Assembly (NCBI GenBank): GCA_003342895.1
Contig: PTFA01000276.1
Span: 823,632-887,631, forward strand
DNA length: 64,000 nt
Source of the DNA: Casuarius casuarius
Lineage: Eukaryota; Chordata; Aves; Casuariiformes; Casuariidae
Reading direction: 5' to 3'
The notes under the pieces were generated by a model. It was given only the letters and a program-made list of their open reading frames with translations. It did no database searches and was not told the DNA's origin. Both the position numbers and the translations under genes were made by a program. Shown here piece by piece: positions 13,801 through 25,190 of the stretch (position 1 is the first letter of the stretch; each line of letters opens with the position of its first letter).

Positions 13801-16800
13801 CTAGTCTTTTCCCATATGACTTAAGAGAAAGGCAGTGCCCATCATATACTTAAATCGTTCCCTCAAACTTATTTTCACCTGAAGGTGACCCCTTTCCTGA
13901 ATGCCTCACCTCATTTTTAATTTTGTATACATTTAAAATATAACCTTCTTTCTCAAGGCATTAAGTCTGTGACACCAACTCTCTATCATCAAGGAGATTT
14001 TTGCAAAGTGCAATAGTGATTAGATTTTGCTTAAACAAAGTAGTCCTGAATATACCATTATTACTGGTAGACATTTCCATGAAATAATTCATTGTTAAAG
14101 TAAACTCCTACTTTTCTCCTTTAACTGAAAAATGGAACACTCTGACTTCTTATAGCCTCTCTATCACAGGTACAACAAAACTAAGAGCCCTTATGGGACA
14201 AATCAGTAGGTTAGAACTATTTTACAGCATAGTAATCACTGGTTAACATGCAAGACAACAATGTAAAAATAAAAACACAGCCCAAACTCAAACTTTTTCA
14301 AACCAGAAGATGTTTCAGGTTGTCAAAAGATTAGTAACTACCCTGTTTTCACATATCGCAGTAAAATCCTGGCCCCAGTAAAGTCAGTGGAGTGAAGATT
14401 TGTTTTTGTCTGAAAAGCATCTGAAGTGACTAGACTGCCAGTCTCTCACCATCCCATCGCCAAAGCACGGCACTGTTAACCGTGCCGTAAATTCTAGCTG
14501 TGCAAGCTAGAAGTAATCAGGAAGATGAGAGAGACTTGCTGCACCACTTGAGCCATTAATGCAAAATTTTTCCTGTGTCTGATCTCAAGAAGCCAAATTT
14601 GTCTGTTCCTCCTATTCCTTCCACTGTCACACACACTTTGTGAGGCCTCAGCAGCTACTGAAGCTTGTACTGACCACCTTGCCAATCAGTGCAGACACCC
14701 ACCTCCCTTCTGAACTGCTGGGGCTCACACCAACACCTGCTACCTGGAAACAGAAGCACACGGGCTACGGTGGAGCCCAGCTCAGCATCCCCAGTGCCAC
14801 ACAGTTCCAGGATCTTCTGCTGTCCAAGCACAAACTGCAAGCAACATCAAGGCCGTCACAGCATACATGCAGGCTGTGGATCACTGAACAATGAAGAGTG
14901 ATTGGGCTGCTGAAGCTGCTTTAGTACTCAATATCATCTTGCTTCATCGTACACACAACATTTCCCCATCCCAAGAATTACATGCATCCATTGCCTGAAG
15001 GGTACATCCCACCGTTTTGGATATACTGCCTTAGGGAAATTCATTGCAGTACATTGATCTCAGAAGAGAGAGAGAATCATGTCCCTGTGCACTTTGTAGG
15101 GAGTTTCTGCTTTGATCCCAAAGCAATAGGTGCTATAGACATAAAAAATGTAGAAACTGTAAAAAGGGAAGGGAAACAATTGCCATTTAAATACACTGCC
15201 TAAAATACAGCATGAAAGTAAATTTGCTAATTCGTACAACAGGGTTGAGAATTAACCACCAGAGATCTATACATCTCCTCTAGATCCTGGATTGTAGCGG
15301 AATATATTATTTCTCCAGTCTACCTTCTGGTTACTCTGCTTTCTGAAATTAATGCATTTCTACTCATCATGTAAGCACAAAATTCCTATAAGGAATTTAT
15401 CCTATCATTGACATCATTTGATACATCAAACTTGCAGAATGCAGGTTATCAATATAAATAAATTTTGAATGCATGCTAGACTTCCACTTTGACAAAGTCT
15501 CAGTTTTAGTTTGTAATGTTCTAGTTCTTTTTGTTGTTTCTTGGGGAACGGTAACAATTTAAATTACCTCTTGGCACAGATATTTAATCATACAGTGTTT
15601 TATCCTTTCACAGAAACCAAGAAGGTACATAAGGTAACAATGAACAATGTCAGTCAAATTCTTTCATCCTATATGTCTTCACCTGACACTGACCACTTCA
15701 ATGAGTGGGATTTGGGCTACAGTTATTCCACATGCAGTAAAGATATTTTGCACAACTAAAATGAGTCAATTATTTAGAATGCCTGCCTCTGATCCTCTAA
15801 CACACAGCATATGGTACCATACTTTTGGCAGGATGAAGCTCTAAAATTAGGATTTCATAACTGTATTAAAATGCTAAATTTCACATCAGTATTTAAGCAC
15901 AACTGAAGTATTATAATGTTTTTTCCTTCAGAAAATAGAATCTTAAAATCGTTGATTCCTTTGTGCAGACACTGGCTAAAGCTACTCTGAGACAAATAAT
16001 CAGCTAAAGTCACAAGCCATCAATGTTTATCAGTTTTATGAAAACAAAAGGAATATACCTCATCTCTCATATGATTTCTAAAAACACTGCTTTTTTTCAT
16101 CAGCTGAACAGAAATTCCTCATCAAATACTGATATAGGTTAAATTCATAATTGACTATCACTTTTCAAATGTACAAATATTCCAGACTGTGATGTAAAAC
16201 CAAATCTGTGGAATATCCTTTCAATAGCATCCTACACGTGCTTCTTTCTTGCTTACATTAGTGAACAACTGCACTGTAAAACCAATAGACACTGAAAGAA
16301 AGACCATTTCAGGCTTATCTTTTAAAGTTTATGCCTCTGAGAAGCAGGACTTGCTTCTGTACTTGTGGAAGGTCCACTCCCCATTCCTCAAATTTCACAT
16401 AACTCAATGGTCATCTGCCTGGATATTGCTTATTGCACTGCTGGTCCTAGGTTTCCTCCTTTTACTTCCAATTCCTCCTCCTGTTAGGTTATACAACCAA
16501 AGGCTGCTTGAAACAGTGCACAGGTCTTTCAAACAGATGATATGGAAAGTTAATTGTGAAATTAAGAACCTCTTTGTTCTTCTTTTGCTTAATTCCACAT
16601 TGTGATTACCAGTCCCCAAGAAGTCTCTAAGAATCAGGGAAAAGGAATGACAGCAATATGAAGGAAAAAGACAGACACTACAAAGTTGCGAAGGTTAACG
16701 GATGAATGTCTTCACCTATTCTGTCGGCAGAGGAATACTTGCGGAAGTCCATCTTTCTGTGGCTATGTTTTCTGTTAATAGAAACTATACCATGCTGAAA

Positions 16801-17527
16801 ATATTCACTATTATAGCTCTTTGGAATTGCTATTCATGTGGAAAAAGTGCTGCAAAAACTTATTGTCTCTCAGCCTTCCCTCATGAATTACATGGAATTC
16901 TTTTAAGTATGAAACAGGAGTTCTTTCCATATACCAAAAACAATACATGGTTGTTCATGTTTTACTCCTTACTCCTCCCCCCTGGCCAACATCACTGTTG
17001 ACAGAAATGCTCTTCTCCTGTGTTTTGTTCACAGATGCCAACGTGCACAAAAGAAATGTGCAGAAAGAAACCAAACATAAGAGTAAAATGAAACAAAAAT
17101 CAGATGGCAAAAAGTTGGGGCAGACATATCTGAATCATTCCCATAGCTTATATTTTAGCATTGCCTACCTTAACGTCATTCAAAATATCTGTTGCTCAGA
17201 AATAAGGTAGTACAAATTTCATAACTTTATAACATTTTTAAAAAGAGAGATGTTTTTGAATTTATAATCTCAGAAATATTAATGTCTTGATCATATTCCC
17301 AGATAGTATTTGGTGGCAGTTCCGACTAGGTCATTCTAGTTATTTTTTTCCATAATACACACCAAACATTTTAATGTCTGTATGTATAGTGCACACATGT
17401 GTACGTATTATCACCTTTATCACTTACCTTCCAAGCTTTCTTGTTCATCTGGAGTGAAAGTATCCATCTGACTCTGTTCTCTCAAGAAATGGATGACCGC
17501 ATAAACCAAGCGTTTGACTGATGACAT
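1756..17527 (-). CDS. SGTB: SGTB, small glutamine-rich TPR-containing protein beta (residues 1-227, C-terminus off window)
   Basis: SGTB is a cytosolic co-chaperone. Its TPR domain docks the C-terminal EEVD tails of Hsp70 and Hsp90, and its N-terminal domain homodimerises and, in the SGTA paralogue, links to the tail-anchored protein/BAG6 quality-control pathway (family knowledge). CDS segments, in order: 17428-17527, 12109-12212, 11245-11314, 7370-7469, 4738-4842, 1907-2045, 1756-1818. All junctions are GT-AG and all phases join. Residues 1-~68 form the dimerisation domain starting [15 protein letters not shown]. Three TPRs follow at about 85-118, 119-152 and 153-186, then the start of the C-terminal region (207-227, containing NNPAFISM). 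The five carboxylate-clamp residues are all present by alignment: K89, N93, N124, K154 and R158. The start ATG (17525-17527) opens an exon with a short 5' leader. The Gln-rich tail (~77 aa of a ~304 aa family protein) lies beyond base 1. The N-terminal wording and exon set fit SGTB better than SGTA. No frameshift or stop is seen. Confidence 0.95.
1819..1906 (-). other. SGTB: SGTB intron 7, 88-bp short intron
   Basis: It is bounded by GTAAGT and a TTTTAG acceptor between two phase-0 exon ends. It is very short compared with the 0.8-5.2 kb of the other SGTB introns here. Confidence 0.93.
1907..2045 (-). CDS. SGTB: SGTB exon 7 (residues 160-206, TPR3 and following helix)
   Basis: It encodes [20 protein letters not shown] and continues through [13 protein letters not shown]. 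This is the end of TPR3 plus the capping helix after the repeats. The acceptor is ACATTAG and the donor GTAAGT. The exon closes in phase 0, only 88 bp before the next exon. Confidence 0.95.
2046..4737 (-). other. SGTB: SGTB intron 6
   Basis: AT-rich intron. It contains A-rich homopolymers (A19 at 4433-4451 and another at 4502-4513). A stretch at about 3430-4240 looks like a decayed interspersed repeat by texture, but I cannot assign a family. An open frame at 2924-3304 has no recognisable protein content. Confidence 0.85.
4738..4842 (-). CDS. SGTB: SGTB exon 6 (residues 125-159, TPR2)
   Basis: This 105-bp exon encodes [20 protein letters not shown] and continues through YSKAYGRM. It covers TPR2 and the first helix of TPR3 with clamp residues K154 and R158. 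The acceptor is TTTTAG and the donor GTAAGC. The opposite-strand open frame over 4545-4940 is only an antisense shadow of this exon. Confidence 0.95.
4843..7369 (-). other. SGTB: SGTB intron 5
   Basis: AT-rich intron without recognisable genes. A G-rich run (six and seven Gs separated by T) lies at 7038-7051. Confidence 0.85.
7370..7469 (-). CDS. SGTB: SGTB exon 5 (residues 92-124, TPR1)
   Basis: It encodes most of TPR1, [20 protein letters not shown], and continues through [12 protein letters not shown]. The acceptor is TTTCAG and the donor GTAAAA. Clamp residues N93 and N124 lie here. Entry and exit phases match the neighbouring exons. Confidence 0.95.
7470..11244 (-). other. SGTB: SGTB intron 4
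   Basis: AT-rich intron. A short stretch near 9690-9740 is vaguely similar to a CR1 3' end but too short to call. Nothing else is recognised. Confidence 0.85.
11245..11314 (-). CDS. SGTB: SGTB exon 4 (residues 69-91)
   Basis: This 70-bp exon encodes [20 protein letters not shown] followed by KDE. It is the linker between the dimerisation domain and TPR1 and includes clamp residue K89. The acceptor is ACACAG before the Asn codon. The donor is GTTTGT, a weaker non-consensus donor. The last base, G, starts the Gly92 codon. Confidence 0.93.
11315..12108 (-). other. SGTB: SGTB intron 3
   Basis: A 794-bp intron with GTAAGC donor and ACACAG acceptor. No internal feature is recognised. Confidence 0.9.
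12109..12212 (-). CDS. SGTB: SGTB exon 3 (residues 34-68)
   Basis: It encodes [20 protein letters not shown] and continues to the end of the dimerisation domain at FHK. The leading TT completes the Val codon whose G ends exon 2, and the exon ends in phase 0 at AAG before GTAAGC. Its 3' splice site is preceded by an unusual C-homopolymer pyrimidine tract (plus strand 12220-12237). Confidence 0.94.
12220..12237 (+). other. G-quadruplex-type run inside the SGTB exon 3 acceptor tract
   Basis: The plus strand carries G8-A-G4-A-G4. On the transcribed minus-sense pre-mRNA this is a C-rich pyrimidine tract ending six bases before the splice-site AG. It fits a four-run G-tract motif in DNA on the plus strand and a possible i-motif on the other. 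Confidence 0.7.
14422..14551. repeat. Nested foldback, cloverleaf-like
   Basis: Four complementary arm pairs are nested. The outermost is 14422-14428 with 14545-14551 (6 of 7). The outer stem is 14440-14447 with 14529-14536 (8 of 8). Inside are two side-by-side hairpins: 14467-14473 with 14482-14488 (7 of 7, ACGGCAC/GTGCCGT, 8-nt loop) and 14492-14499 with 14505-14512 (8 of 8, TTCTAGCT/AGCTAGAA, 5-nt loop). No tRNA A/B box is seen. It lies within an SGTB intron. Its identity is unknown. Confidence 0.6.
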
Positions 17528-17555
17528 TTTGAAATTGATGAATTTTACCTCTGTC
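17428..17555 (-). CDS. SGTB: SGTB exon 2 (5' leader 17528-17555, start codon, residues 1-33)
   Basis: The acceptor on the minus strand is a T-rich tract ending in AG at 17556-17557, and the donor is GTAAG beginning at 17427. The coding part, 17428-17527, runs from the ATG at 17527-17525 for 33 codons plus one base and ends in SLE. The 28-nt leader and a clean acceptor upstream of the ATG show that an upstream non-coding exon exists. That exon is not visible and is probably in the CpG island gap. The segment forms the first helices of the dimerisation domain. Confidence 0.93.
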
Positions 17556-18425
17556 CTAAAAAAATAAAATCTATTATTTTGAAAAATGAACAAAAGCTTT
17601 AGAATATGACAGAACATGTGCTTTGGGCCCAATCCTGACTTTCTGGAGTATTCCAGCCTCCCAATGACCTCACTGAAAAGTACACACAACATACTAAAAC
17701 ATCCTTCACCAGAAAGCGCAATAAAGTGATACCTTTAAACTAGCCATTAAATTTTATGGGTAATGGGGAACTCCTATCATCATCTATTCTAATTATCAGC
17801 AAAAGAGCACAGATTTCCTCAGATTCATTCCTGTGGGAGAGTTCACTGAGAATAATTTAAGCCACTTACTTTTCTGAAAGATACAGCTTTCGTTTTTATT
17901 CCTAAGGCACGTGCACTTGGAAGCAGGAACACCTGCCCAAGTCATAATCAGTTAAAAAGCTGCGCTGATAAATACCCCGCTGCTAACATAACAAAATACG
18001 CTTTAATAAAAGCTATTCTATTTTCTGTCACCGCACTGCTGAATGGCTTATGCTCACTTTGGACAGAAAACTGGAACACAGTGACCTCAGCGCACACTGG
18101 TGATTAGCGACACGCTGCCGGCTCGGTCTGATTTGCATTCAGCATCAACCGGGAGTTACATAACTTTGAGGAAAATTTCAGCTCCCAACTTTCGCTTTTT
18201 TTCCCTAAACCGCTTCGATTTTTTTTTTTTTTTTAAAGCACAACCTTTACCCAGTTTTCTGAGGGAGGGGGTTAAAGCGGCGCTTTCCGCGCAGAGCGGC
18301 ACCAGCGCCAGCCCTCACCGCGCCGCCTTCCCCGCAGCCCCCCGCGCGCCGCCGCCGCGCAACCGCCGCCGCGGGGCAGCTCCCGGCAGGGCGCGGGGCC
18401 CGCCCGCCCCCCGGGGCCCCGCCGC
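17556..18425 (-). other. SGTB: SGTB intron 1 / promoter-proximal sequence up to the gap
   Basis: Upstream of SGTB exon 2 the sequence changes from AT-rich to strongly GC- and CpG-rich from about 18240 to the gap edge. A T16 run sits at 18219-18234. The SGTB transcription start and first exon could lie here or in the gap, but I cannot fix a donor. Confidence 0.6.
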
Positions 18426-19288
18426 NNNNNNNNNNNNNNNNNNNNNNNNNNNNNNNNNNNNNNNNNNNNNNNNNNNNNNNNNNNNNNNNNNNNNNNNNNN
18501 NNNNNNNNNNNNNNNNNNNNNNNNNNNNNNNNNNNNNNNNNNNNNNNNNNNNNNNNNNNNNNNNNNNNNNNNNNNNNNNNNNNNNNNNNNNNNNNNNNNN
18601 NNNNNNNNNNNNNNNNNNNNNNNNNNNNNNNNNNNNNNNNNNNNNNNNNNNNNNNNNNNNNNNNNNNNNNNNNNNNNNNNNNNNNNNNNNNNNNNNNNNN
18701 NNNNNNNNNNNNNNNNNNNNNNNNNNNNNNNNNNNNNNNNNNNNNNNNNNNNNNNNNNNNNNNNNNNNNNNNNNNNNNNNNNNNNNNNNNNNNNNNNNNN
18801 NNNNNNNNNNNNNNNNNNNNNNNNNNNNNNNNNNNNNNNNNNNNNNNNNNNNNNNNNNNNNNNNNNNNNNNNNNNNNNNNNNNNNNNNNNNNNNNNNNNN
18901 NNNNNNNNNNNNNNNNNNNNNNNNNNNNNNNNNNNNNNNNNNNNNNNNNNNNNNNNNNNNNNNNNNNNNNNNNNNNNNNNNNNNNNNNNNNNNNNNNNNN
19001 NNNNNNNNNNNNNNNNNNNNNNNNNNNNNNNNNNNNNNNNNNNNNNNNNNNNNNNNNNNNNNNNNNNNNNNNNNNNNNNNNNNNNNNNNNNNNNNNNNNN
19101 NNNNNNNNNNNNNNNNNNNNNNNNNNNNNNNNNNNNNNNNNNNNNNNNNNNNNNNNNNNNNNNNNNNNNNNNNNNNNNNNNNNNNNNNNNNNNNNNNNNN
19201 NNNNNNNNNNNNNNNNNNNNNNNNNNNNNNNNNNNNNNNNNNNNNNNNNNNNNNNNNNNNNNNNNNNNNNNNNNNNNNNNNNNNNNNN
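18426..19288. other. Assembly gap (863 N)
   Basis: A run of N. GC-rich island sequence next to a dinucleotide repeat is a common place for draft assemblies to break. The open frames that appear to cross it on both strands are artefacts of translating N. Confidence 1.

Positions 19289-19324
<36 letters not shown>
19289..19324. repeat. (AC)18 microsatellite truncated by the gap
   Basis: Perfect AC repeat starting directly at the gap edge, so its true length is unknown. It sits inside the CpG island. Confidence 0.97.
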
Positions 19325-19326
<2 letters not shown>

Positions 19327-22300
19327 CAGCGAGGCTCCCAGCGAGGCGGACCCCGTCTCCAGCAGCGCTGCGGGCAGGCCGTGCGCGTTCCCCGTCCCGG
19401 TACCGGCCCGCTGCGCGGGTGCGGGCAGAGCGCGGTGTCCTCCGCGCTGAGCGCGGGCGGCGAAGGGGCCCAAAGCCGCCGCGCGGAAGCAGGCGCGTAG
19501 GCGATGACGGGGGAACCGGGGACATGGGGAGCTTGGGTTAGCACCGCTGGAGGAACTGGGAGGAGGGCGTCAGATACCGCAGGGTACGGCAGGAAAACAA
19601 GTGTCTGAAGGATGGAGAGGCTGGTGAAACGTGGTTGCAAACTTTCTATTTCTTAACTCTTTCCTTTGTTAAGCATAGCTTTTATTTTGTCATCACTTCT
19701 TTGTTGTAAATACACTTGGGAATGATTGCTGCAGGTTGTTAATTTGTAATTCTTTTGCCAGTCTTCATCGGAGTGTACCCAAATAATTGTTTCACAAAAA
19801 AGGAGTTATTTCTAATGCCAGATAGTGACCTCATAACTTGCGGAAGTTAAGCAAATGGTCATGGAAATGTTGATATGTTCTGTTTCTGCCCAGAGTATGT
19901 TAAAGCGAGGCACTTTTTAAAGTGTCATTTAAAAATGACAGTTTTCAGCAAGTTTCAAGCAGCATGTCTTATGCTGAACAAAACATTCAGGATTTGATTC
20001 TTTTGGTTAAAATAGGCAGATTTGGGGAAGGGGGTTGTTTCCAATTAAATACCATTCCTATTAGAATCAAAAATATTCAAAGATTTAAAAATATTTATCT
20101 TATCAATCATCAGTATGTTTTGTCACTTCATTAATCCTACCTTTTTCTAGATGAGGTATAAATATGTTAAAGAATAAAGAACTTACTTCCCTTCAGAAAA
20201 ATGAACAGCTATTTCTCTGTTTCTTTCCCATCTTTTAATCATCTATCCATAAGAGGACCTTCCTTCTTGTCTCACAGCAGCTTAGTTTCTTCAGAAGATC
20301 TTGGTCAAAATGGTTGGAAATCTAATAGACAATATTAACTGGTCTTGATTCGTGAGTCAGGACTTCCCTCAGTAGAAGAGGCTCTTTTCCGGTACATGTA
20401 TGTATTTAGAAAAGGTAAGGGTAGGGGGAGTACTTTTTTTGGGGGGGGGTGAAATGTGATTTGGTGGAGTGTGTTCATCATACCATCTGAGAAAGTTCCA
20501 TCTTTAATACAGACACCTTTTATGTCTACTGTGGAGTGTCAACTCAGTGAAGGTCTTGGCCATACTTATCGTGCTGAAACAATCTTTTAGATAGCGTCAA
20601 ACTAGTCTGAGAAGCATTTAATGTTATTAAATCACTGTTCACTCAAAAGCTGGAACAGAAAACAGGCTTCATTTGCTTGAGTAATTTGTGGTGTTGAGCA
20701 GATGCACTGCAGTATTGAGCGCTGGTTGGAATTTTGCAAGCATTGAAGCGATCATGGCCCAGTATAATTCACTGTCTTCCAGAGGAGAGCGATGACTTAA
20801 AAAGGTGCAAGTAAGTGAGACTAGGTCATCGTCTGCTGTGAAGGCACATAGTTTTCCAAACAACTAGTGATAGCAAAAAGCATTACTCTTCGCTTTGGCT
20901 GTATGAGACTTAACATCAACAGGAAGTCAAAGGGCATTTGCATGGTACAGGCCGAATTGATTAACTGTGGCTGTAAATCAGAAAAATTGTCTGTGTTTAC
21001 AAACCTTCCTCCATAGTTTTCTCTGTCCAGCAATACCAGTTTTTTTTTTAACTAGGGTCAACCAGCATTCATGTATTAGCTGATTGCATTCAAGTACTGG
21101 GCTATCTTAATGGTAACAGTGTGTGGTGTTTGCACTACATAATATGCACATTACCTGTTGTTTATGTTGCTGCCATGATAGTCATGTGATAGATGCTTAT
21201 TTGCGGCAACACCTGAGAGAGCTGTAGAGCCTTAAAAGCAATATTTCTTTCCACTGTATATTGTATGGTTCACCTGGTGGTAGAACCAAACAATAAGATA
21301 GCCCTAGTGAGCACTTCCTGTGTCAAATGTTGTGTAAATTAAGTAGTTCACTTCTTAGCTGTGTGCAAGTGCTGAAAAGGAATAGGAAGAGAACAGGTCT
21401 TTCTAACAACCCCTAAATGAGGTGTGCAGTGATGGAGGTTTGCTGTGACGTGATACGGATTCAGTTCACAGGATGGGGTTTGAAGCCCAGCTGAGTAGTC
21501 CTAGAAAGCTCTTATTTTAGACCTGTAGGTACCACAATTTTAGGAGTGGAGATGGAGGAGATCAGACACTCTGCAGAAACAGTACCATGACTCCTCCATA
21601 CAGTCAGCTCCAGACAGCTGTGTGGAAATCACCTCCTCTGATGAAAGTCTGTCAGACTAGTTTCCAAATTCCTTTTCTTTAAAGACTATGGGGGAAGAAA
21701 AAGAGAGAATGCAAGTACAGTGGAAGACTGCCTAGAGATTTGTGCCATGTATAACATGTTGCACACATGTGTAGGTTCCCACTTAAGGTCTGCATTTTCC
21801 ATCAGTTACCATAGAGTGCCATCTTCAATTACTTTGCTGTTTTTGATGTTAATTCTATCAGAGGAACCAGTAAACATTTGTTGCCAGATACGATCATAGA
21901 AGTAGCACTGCTGGGATTAAATTTATCAATAAAGATTTTAACATGTTCTTATAACCTACAGTTTTTCTGACTAGCTCAAACTGATTCCAAAAACCAAAAC
22001 TATGTCTACTATAGAAATACAATCAACGTAGAGCTTGCAGTGAACTGAGATGCAGGGAACTGACAAAATTAATAATTTAGTGTTAAAAGGTGCTATATTT
22101 TCTTTTATTTCCAAAAAATTAAGCTTCAAAAAAAAAGGTTCTAAAGGCAGTTACAGAACTTTAAATTAGGAAGTACTAAATATGCTATGCTATCCTTTGC
22201 CATAGTGAGATCTGTCTGTGCCAAACGCAGTCATGACACAGAGCCAAGTACTTTTCTAAGGAAAATGGCCCAAGAATTCAAAGCATGTATGTGCTGTTCC

Positions 22301-24879
22301 AGACACTGTCAAGAGCCAAACAGTTGAAAGAGATGAGAGGCGAAGTGTAACGAGGACTTCAAATGTGTTTGTCCAGCAGGAAAAAAATGATGGCTGCAAT
22401 TTTGGGGCTGTGGTCCCATTCCTTCAGCTCAGCTAAATTAATGCTGCCCTGTCATTACCTTCAAGTGATTTATCTGTCTTTTGCTACTTCTGTCTTGGAC
22501 GTCTCTTTTTTTTTATTATTTTTTTTTCCATGTCACTCAGCCCTCCATTGACTTTGCTTGATTTTTTCAAAAACTTGCTTTGCTATAAAATAAACAATTA
22601 CTTATATGAAGCTGCGAGTCAAAACTGAAACAATGTGGTGATATATTTCAAATTCAAGCAAAAAAATAGGTTATTTAGATAACACAGATTTTAGTGTATA
22701 TAATTTCTGTCTTAAAATCCATTTCTGAGAACACGGAACACAGTGTATCTTACGCTATATTAGAGGCTGCTGAATACTCACAGTGGTTTATCTCTGAAAT
22801 ACTTTTTAACTTCTGCAGGAGGTCTTAGTTAAAAAAAAAAATGTTGCTTGGCCATTATAAAGCTTTACTTAAACTATGCCTGTCCGCTATTATTTATGTA
22901 TATTTGGTGGCACTTGAGTCTTACTTTCAGGAAAATGCCAACATATGGCATATTATTCAAGCATGAAATAATTGGTCCTGAGGCAAACTGTCTGCTTTTA
23001 TATTGCCATAATGGGACTTTTTTTTAACAAGCCCGCTGGATGGAGTCAAAACGTTGAGGCCATGTGAAGGTTGATTGCAGTTACCTGCTGAATATGTTCT
23101 TTGCGTGTATAATGCTGGCTTTCAGCATGCAGCACTATTTCTACTGCAGCCCATAAGACTTGCAAGTGTTTATTGACTCAGATCTGCTATTTCAAAAGAT
23201 AGAAAGATCAAAATGGTCATCTCATTCTTCATGTTCTTAAAATTAACAGCTTTTGCAAAGCTTCGTACAGTAAATTGCTATTTGAAAAATAAATTGCTTG
23301 TGTTCATTGTGGTTTTCAAATCTGTTCTTATTTATATATCATTAGGAATGTCCCTCCCCAACATGTATATGAGGTGCAGCTAAGGAAATGTCTTTATATC
23401 TGTTTGCCCTCAGACTATTTAAAAATTAGAAGATGCCAAAGTATCTTGGTGGTTTTGTGTTTGAAAGAATTTTTACATTTTCATACAATTTTTAAGATAA
23501 GAATCATCTTTTTGACTTCTGGAAATGTGCAAAAAGCGTAAGATTGTGTTTTGTTTAAACTTAATATGCACAAAGCTTGGAAGAATAAATGATTGGTGCT
23601 GCGTCATCTGAGACCAGACTCTTTTTCTTTCTTTTTTAATCTTCTGTCTTGGCTCCCACTTTACCCCTGAAGCCATTGTCCCAGATCTTTTATGTCAGCA
23701 GGGAATATAGTTTTCTAGTATTTCTGTCTAATCCAATATACTTTGATTTTTGCATGGCTATATGGAGCTGTCAGATTTATGAGCAAGTACAATAATGCTG
23801 GCTGTATGTATTTTTCCCAAAAATCCATATGTAAATAGCATCTTAATTATTCTTAAAACCTTACTTGCCATTGTAAGTAATACTGTTTGGGTGAAGATTA
23901 ATTTGAAAACTAATAAAGCCATTAAAGCATCTTGGATGTAACTGTAGTTATCAATATGTAATCAGAGTTAAATGAGATGGCAGACTTGAGTCTTGACCGT
24001 GTTATAAAGTGAGTATCAGTAGCAGGAGCATCTTGTGAACACACTTGCAGGTTTTCGTGTTTGCATTTTCTAAAGCCAATATTATCCTTTGCTGATTCTG
24101 CTTCATAGGTTGTGGTCTTTTAGCTTTATTTTCATAGTGGCTTGTTAAAAAAGATTGTTTGGCATGTTCCTATCATGGAACATTGTTCTGAAGCAAAACC
24201 AGACTTATGTAAATGTTTAAAATATTTAATGCATGAGTTAAGAATCAGCTGGTAAATTTGGTTGCTTTGCTCATCTGCAGTAGTTATGTTTCTTACCGTG
24301 TTGCTCTAGTAAAGTATTACAAAGGTCCCTCTCCTTTCTAAAATCAAATCAAATTTATATTTTCCAGAAGCAACAAGTAATCAAATTGTAGATTTGTTGG
24401 CAAAATAAATTATCTGGCATTCTGGCAAAAATAGCAATCTCTATACCTGATTGCAGTCTGTAATTTAGAAGCTTTGTTTTCTACTTAAAAATTGTAAAAA
24501 CTCAGCAGCTACTTCTAAGTTATTATTCAACTTACACTGCTTTTGGTAGAAATTCTCATTATTACTGCTTTTGGAGTTGGAAATTTAGTGCCATAATTTG
24601 TTGCTTTGGTGAGCAACAGCTGCTTCTAGATGCTTTGCGGTAGGTTGAAAGTCCAAAGAAAGCCTCCGGTGTTCTTCCTTCCCAACGTCTCATTGATAGA
24701 TGGCGCAGTGCATGATGCATAACATGTTCCAGTCTGCCCTGTATGTCATTCCAGTGACACTATTAGACCCCATAGGACTCATAAATATATATATATATGG
24801 GGGTGGAGGCAGTGCAAGTCTTTTGACAGAGGCCAGTTAAACATTCATAGTAAAAATGTAAGGTAAATAAAGTTAATTT

Positions 24880-25190
24880 TGAAGAGCCTCACAGGAACAC
24901 AGATGCTGGAAGGGGCAACTGGGGAGATCAAGTCTAGTCTTGTGCTACCTTAGGCAACCAAATGACACCCGTTTTATAAGCTCATCAAACTCCAACTAAA
25001 AATAGTTAGGAAGTTTTTATTTCCATGGTGCTTATTGGGCAGCTATTTCAGAACCTCACTGCTCTGATTGTTACAAATGTCTCTCTAAATTCTAGCTTAA
25101 AAGTATTCCTGACCAGTTTATACTAATTTGTTCTTACTTGAGTGTTGCCTCTGAGCATCAATAGTTCTTTTCACTTCCTGGTGTTTAACC
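24880..25190 (-). mobile_element. CR1-type LINE 3'-end relic
   Basis: Read on the plus strand, the order of weakly conserved blocks matches the reverse complement of CR1-family 3' ends: an ACACAGATGCTGGAAGGGGC block, then GGAGATCAAGTCTAGTC, then the AACCTCACTGCTCTGATTGT block and a block resembling the CR1 TTTGTTCTTACTTG segment. The element therefore points left. It is heavily diverged with no open frame. Family assignment is from remembered consensus, not a search. Confidence 0.6.

Larger units (their letters stand above)
12213..17427 (-). other. SGTB: SGTB intron 2
   Basis: This 5.2-kb intron between the start-codon exon and exon 3 is very AT-rich at 12500-13900. It holds a nested foldback at 14422-14551 and next to it a locally GC-richer block at about 14620-14900. 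Open frames here (e.g. 15541-15759, 16249-16605, 16702-17001) show no recognisable protein motifs. Confidence 0.85.
18240..19520. promoter_or_regulatory. CpG island with assembly gap, probable bidirectional SGTB/NLN promoter
   Basis: Both sides of the N block (18270-18425 and 19325-19520) are dense in G, C and CpG, in sharp contrast to the AT-rich surroundings. SGTB runs left from here and NLN runs right. Both lack their first exon in the visible sequence, so a shared divergent promoter is the simplest reading. GC-box-like strings are plentiful, but no TATA box or start site can be assigned. Confidence 0.75.

Noticed and set aside
14494..14901. Overlapping short open frames in the GC-richer block
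   Set aside because: Open on several frames of both strands with no family similarity. Kept as a composition finding, not as genes.
18100..19640. Four very long open frames across the CpG island on both strands
   Set aside because: They exist only because N is translated as X across the 863-base gap. The flanks are GC-rich low-complexity and AC-repeat translation.
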